Part shown: positions 63,407 through 64,000 of the stretch, in pieces | How positions within the stretch are numbered: the stretch's first letter is position 1 | Layout of the letters: each line of letters starts with the position of its first letter | Source of the DNA: Nitrospira sp. | Lineage (GTDB): Bacteria > Nitrospirota > Nitrospiria > Nitrospirales > Nitrospiraceae | Length of the DNA: 64,000 bases | NCBI GenBank assembly: GCA_018242665.1 | Contig: JAFEBL010000011.1 | Span: forward strand, 62,001 to 126,000 | Direction: 5' to 3' | The notes under the pieces: generated by a model | The model's input: the letters and a program-made list of their open reading frames with translations, nothing else | What the model was told of the DNA's origin: nothing | The model's database searches: none | Program-made: the position numbers and the translations under genes

Positions 63407-63834
63407 GCGCGACGAGCATGCCTAGCAAACGAGCGGGAAGAGTTCGCATCATGATCGTGGACCCTGAGCTCTCGCTGGGACTTCGCTTGGCCGATTGTTT
63501 GGCGACAAGCGGATACCAAGCCGTGCTGGTTCGGGATCTCGAATCGACAGTGGCTCAACTCAATGAAATCCAACCTGAGATGATTCTCCTGAGTCAGGAT
63601 GCCTCCGATACGCAACAGCCAGTTGCCGGCGTCGATACGCTACAGGTCATCAACAGGCTGTGCCCCCAGGCTCCGGTGCTCGCACTGAACCGAACCACGC
63701 CTGGCACCATGCCCGGCGCCACACAGCGCTCCGCTCCTCTCACCCCCATCCCACCACTTCCAACCTTACAGAACAACGTGGTTGAAGACGTGCTTCGCGC
63801 CCAACTCGGCATCCCCTGCATGCGACTACAGTAA
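63403..63834 (+). CDS. Receiver-like protein lacking the phosphoacceptor Asp
   Basis: 143 aa from the ATG at 63403 (AAAGGAGG, 7 nt gap). The beta1 strand VRIMIVDPELS matches receiver domains but has a single Asp. At the usual acceptor site the sequence reads MILLSQDAS, with Ser64 where Asp is expected. The C-terminal half is Pro-rich and diverges. Probably a pseudo-receiver that does not take phosphate at the usual place. Coupled to the winged-helix-like gene. Confidence 0.6.
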   Translation: MSATSMPSKRAGRVRIMIVDPELSLGLRLADCLATSGYQAVLVRDLESTVAQLNEIQPEMILLSQDASDTQQPVAGVDTLQVINRLCPQAPVLALNRTTPGTMPGATQRSAPLTPIPPLPTLQNNVVEDVLRAQLGIPCMRLQ

Positions 63835-63895
63835 GGCCATAGCCCCGGCTCGGCCGATCCCACAGGCCATCCGCGGAACTTTTGTAAGGGAGAAC

Positions 63896-64000
63896 ATGAC
63901 CATGCACTGCCCAACCACGGACTGCCGTCAATCGATGCAATCGGACTATCGTGCCGGGTTTGATGCAGTCACCGGTCTCGAATGCCTCTACTGCCCACGT
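63896..64000 (+). CDS. Cysteine-containing hypothetical protein, 3' end cut off
   Basis: The ATG at 63896 follows AAGGGAGAA. The first 35 residues are visible, with MHCPTTDCRQSMQ and LECLYCPR forming paired cysteine knuckles that could bind zinc. Truncated by the window edge; family unknown. Confidence 0.5.
   Translation, partial: MTMHCPTTDCRQSMQSDYRAGFDAVTGLECLYCPR

Overview
This is a GC-rich bacterial chromosome segment with short intergenic gaps and many ATGA-type stop/start overlaps. The gene mix (HpnD/HpnE squalene genes, TldD/PmbA, uppS-cdsA-dxr-rseP-proS, several PilZ proteins, a Ser/Thr kinase-phosphatase-FHA module, many two-component proteins) and the look of the hypothetical proteins suggest a Nitrospira-like member of the Nitrospirota. 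That assignment is inference: no rRNA or other decisive marker is present.

Layout. 0-2.9 kb: minus-strand molybdenum cofactor operon moaC-moaD-moaE-moaA followed by a truncated nickel/cobalt-transporter-like gene. 3.0-4.9 kb: small hypothetical genes and a Tim44-domain protein. 5.0-18.6 kb: a complete type I-C CRISPR-Cas locus, all read on the minus strand: cas3-cas5-cas8c(with internal cas11c)-cas7-cas4-cas1-cas2, then a leader, 78 intact 37-bp repeats and a degenerate end repeat. 18.8-22.6 kb: accessory genes, including a MazF/PemK-type toxin-antitoxin pair and a caspase-like protease. 22.7-27.6 kb: a FolB-methyltransferase fusion, a PHP phosphoesterase and a kinase/PP2C/FHA signalling operon. 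27.6-31 kb: cysteine-rich, hypothetical, YjbQ and SH3-like proteins.

31.1-35.7 kb: HAD phosphatase, cobalamin-binding-like protein, hpnD-hpnE and a family-4 uracil-DNA glycosylase. 35.7-39.1 kb: hypothetical protein and tldD-pmbA on the minus strand. 39.3-45.3 kb: the housekeeping run uppS-cdsA-dxr-rseP-proS (undecaprenyl diphosphate, CDP-diacylglycerol, MEP isoprenoid pathway, site-2 protease, prolyl-tRNA synthetase). 45.6-47.9 kb: a GAF-GspE/PilB ATPase. 47.9-51.4 kb: an Mla/MCE lipid-transport operon with a degenerate ATPase and a TPR lipoprotein. 51.6-54.5 kb: three PilZ proteins, an LpxL-like acyltransferase and a second cysteine-rich protein. 54.7-56.7 kb: desaturase, RRM protein and ArfB. 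56.9-64 kb: a two-component cluster (Cache-type histidine kinase, Rcp-like regulator, REC-PAS5-kinase, NarL-type regulator, pseudo-receiver).

The most informative observations are: an internal, strongly SD-preceded start for Cas11c inside cas8c; a ~60-residue insertion in Cas7; an exact spacer duplication; a spacer pair that together imply a 5'-TTC PAM; an Mla-type ABC ATPase altered in all four nucleotide-handling motifs; a FolB-methyltransferase fusion; and a MoaD that runs two residues past its di-glycine. No tRNA, rRNA, insertion sequence or prophage was recognised.
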